From contig WGNR01000005.1 of NCBI GenBank assembly GCA_016124445.1, forward strand, positions 1 to 64,000: a DNA stretch of 64,000 nt. The letters run 5' to 3'. How positions within the stretch are numbered: the first letter of the stretch is position 1; each line of letters starts with the position of its first letter. Shown piece after piece: positions 62,913-64,000 of this stretch. The notes beneath the pieces were generated by a model. The model worked only from the letters and a program-made list of their open reading frames with translations, was not told the DNA's origin and did no database searches. This stretch comes from a bacterium (lineage in GTDB: Bacteria > Planctomycetota > Planctomycetia > Pirellulales > Pirellulaceae). The translations under genes were made by a program, and so were the position numbers.

Positions 62913-64000
62913 TTATTTGCTCTCCAGCCGAGCATCCAGCCAATCGGCGTGATCGAGCACATCGGCTCCGTCGGCGAATTCGACGACCAGGGCGATCCCC
63001 TTCATGCCTGCGACTGGCACGCTGACGTCGAGCGGCTTTTCTCCGCCGCGGACGATTGGGCTCTCGAAGACAGGCTTCCATTCTTTGCCGGTTCGAGTGG
63101 TATAGACCTTGAAGATCACGCTGCCGGCCCCGTTGGTATCGTCGTCGATGCCAACCTTGGCGCGGAAACGAACGTCCCCTTCGTTGACCTTGTAAGCGAT
63201 CCGTGAAGTGGCGTGCAGACCGAGTCCCTTCTGGCTGACGTAGCCACCTGATTTGAGCGTTCCGCCCAGGACGTTTCGGTCTTGCTGGTAATCCCAGCCG
63301 GCACTCAAAAACCCGAGAGACTTGAATCCAATCGCTTGCTCGTCGCTCAGGTAGCGGACGCCAACGCCCAGCGGGCGGAGATAGGTGATGTAACGATAAG
63401 CGTTTTCGAGATTCGACGAATAAAGCGTTATGCCGCCTGCCAGTTGAACCTGCAGCCGTTCGTCCGCAAGTTTCAAATCGCTGGCCAGTAGCATCGAACC
63501 ATCTTCAAACCCGATCCAGATACCTTCCTGAGCCTTCGGCAAACTACCGGCAGGCTGGGCGAATTCGATTTCGAGAACTCGTTTGCGATCGAGTTTCAAC
63601 GCCTTATCGCCAACTTGAAACTCGACTGTCAGCGGCGTCAGTTGACGGAAAATCCCGTCGATGAAATCCCCATTGGCCAAGAGCAGGCGATCACGCGTTC
63701 CTTGATAGTCAGAAATGCGGTCGAGCGCTGCCTGGGTTTGATCGGGATTGGTATGGGCCCGCAACAAGATGCCGCGCACCGGTCGTAACGGAAGCGTGAT
63801 TTCATCCCACAACTGGTTGTAGGCATGCAAAGAGATGCCGACCGTATGCAGTTCCTTGGCCACCAATCGCGAGCCATCGTCCAAAACGACAACGCTCCCT
63901 TCGCGGATGAGCTGAGGATTCCCGAATCGCACGACTCGCGCGGCGTCGATCGTTTCGATACCGTGCCACTTGCTGGCTGACTCGATATTGATAATCGCCC
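62913..64000 (-). CDS. NPCBM-type protein, 5' end outside the window
   Basis: The minus-strand frame is open from the right window edge to the stop at 62913, so the N-terminus is missing; the visible part is about 360 residues. The first part has beta-rich repeats (IETIDAARVVRFGNPQLIRE, GSVVVLDDGSRLVAKEL). The last 140 residues match the NPCBM/NEW2 carbohydrate-binding-like domain: FLSAGWDYQQDRNVLGGTLK, GGYVSQKGLGLHATSRIAYK, RFRAKVGIDDDTNGAGSVIF and a final LDHADWLDARL. Planctomycetes carry many such secreted proteins. A signal peptide cannot be seen here. It is convergent with apgM. Confidence 0.8.
   Translation of the reverse strand, partial: AIINIESASKWHGIETIDAARVVRFGNPQLIREGSVVVLDDGSRLVAKELHTVGISLHAYNQLWDEITLPLRPVRGILLRAHTNPDQTQAALDRISDYQGTRDRLLLANGDFIDGIFRQLTPLTVEFQVGDKALKLDRKRVLEIEFAQPAGSLPKAQEGIWIGFEDGSMLLASDLKLADERLQVQLAGGITLYSSNLENAYRYITYLRPLGVGVRYLSDEQAIGFKSLGFLSAGWDYQQDRNVLGGTLKSGGYVSQKGLGLHATSRIAYKVNEGDVRFRAKVGIDDDTNGAGSVIFKVYTTRTGKEWKPVFESPIVRGGEKPLDVSVPVAGMKGIALVVEFADGADVLDHADWLDARLESK

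Overview
The window looks like chromosomal DNA of a marine planctomycete of the Pirellulaceae (Blastopirellula/Bremerella type). The reasons are a small membrane protein that begins with the planctomycete-typical NPYQSP motif, an NPCBM-type secreted protein, several secreted low-complexity and PQQ/NHL propeller proteins, lipid A synthesis (lpxB) in a planctomycete-like setting, and mostly short operons interspersed with lone genes. This is inferred from protein character, not from a marker gene.

Layout. 1-1241: an IS5/IS4-type insertion sequence with 17-bp inverted repeats sits inside a phospholipase-D-like gene. 1583-22995: accessory single genes (DUF6891, a secreted matrixin-like protease, FAD enzymes, a methyltransferase, an AraC regulator, a sulfotransferase, NHL and PQQ propellers, cupin, DUF4240). 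They include three damaged or doubtful reading frames and a TetR-controlled small operon (AhpD-like, membrane protein, rhodanese) with a clear palindromic operator. 23207-31739: tRNA-Pro, ComB-like phosphatase, TM2 protein, JmjC-like cupin, superoxide dismutase, a repetitive lipoprotein, an L7/L12-tail protein, a TPR protein and a diguanylate cyclase.

32062-36207 is the most unusual part. A tRNA-Asp is followed by AT-richer DNA. This holds a DUF1643 gene facing a tightly overlapping five-gene operon: ACP-like, XRE regulator, ImmA/IrrE peptidase, thymidylate-synthase-like enzyme and MazG-type pyrophosphohydrolase. Three junctions in the operon are 4-bp ATGA overlaps, and a 15-bp palindrome lies just upstream. 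It looks like a regulated nucleotide-modifying or nucleotide-sanitising cassette, possibly a defence system.

36392-53694: a large hybrid histidine kinase, a Gly/His/Tyr-rich secreted protein, miaE, the methionine-salvage genes mtnB-mtnD-mtnC, secreted proteins, a STAS protein overlapping a short PilB/GspE-like ATPase, an SDR enzyme, a LeuB-family dehydrogenase, ferredoxin, a sigma-like protein with region 2 only, and small zinc-ribbon proteins. 53837-55795: a complete leucine attenuator (promoter, Leu-rich leader peptide, antiterminator and terminator) in front of leuA. 56039-64000: a REC-GGDEF protein, a lactate/malate-type dehydrogenase, a DUF420 protein, a glycosyltransferase-like protein with lpxB, a UPF0173-type hydrolase, archaeal-type phosphoglycerate mutase, and an NPCBM-type protein cut by the window edge.
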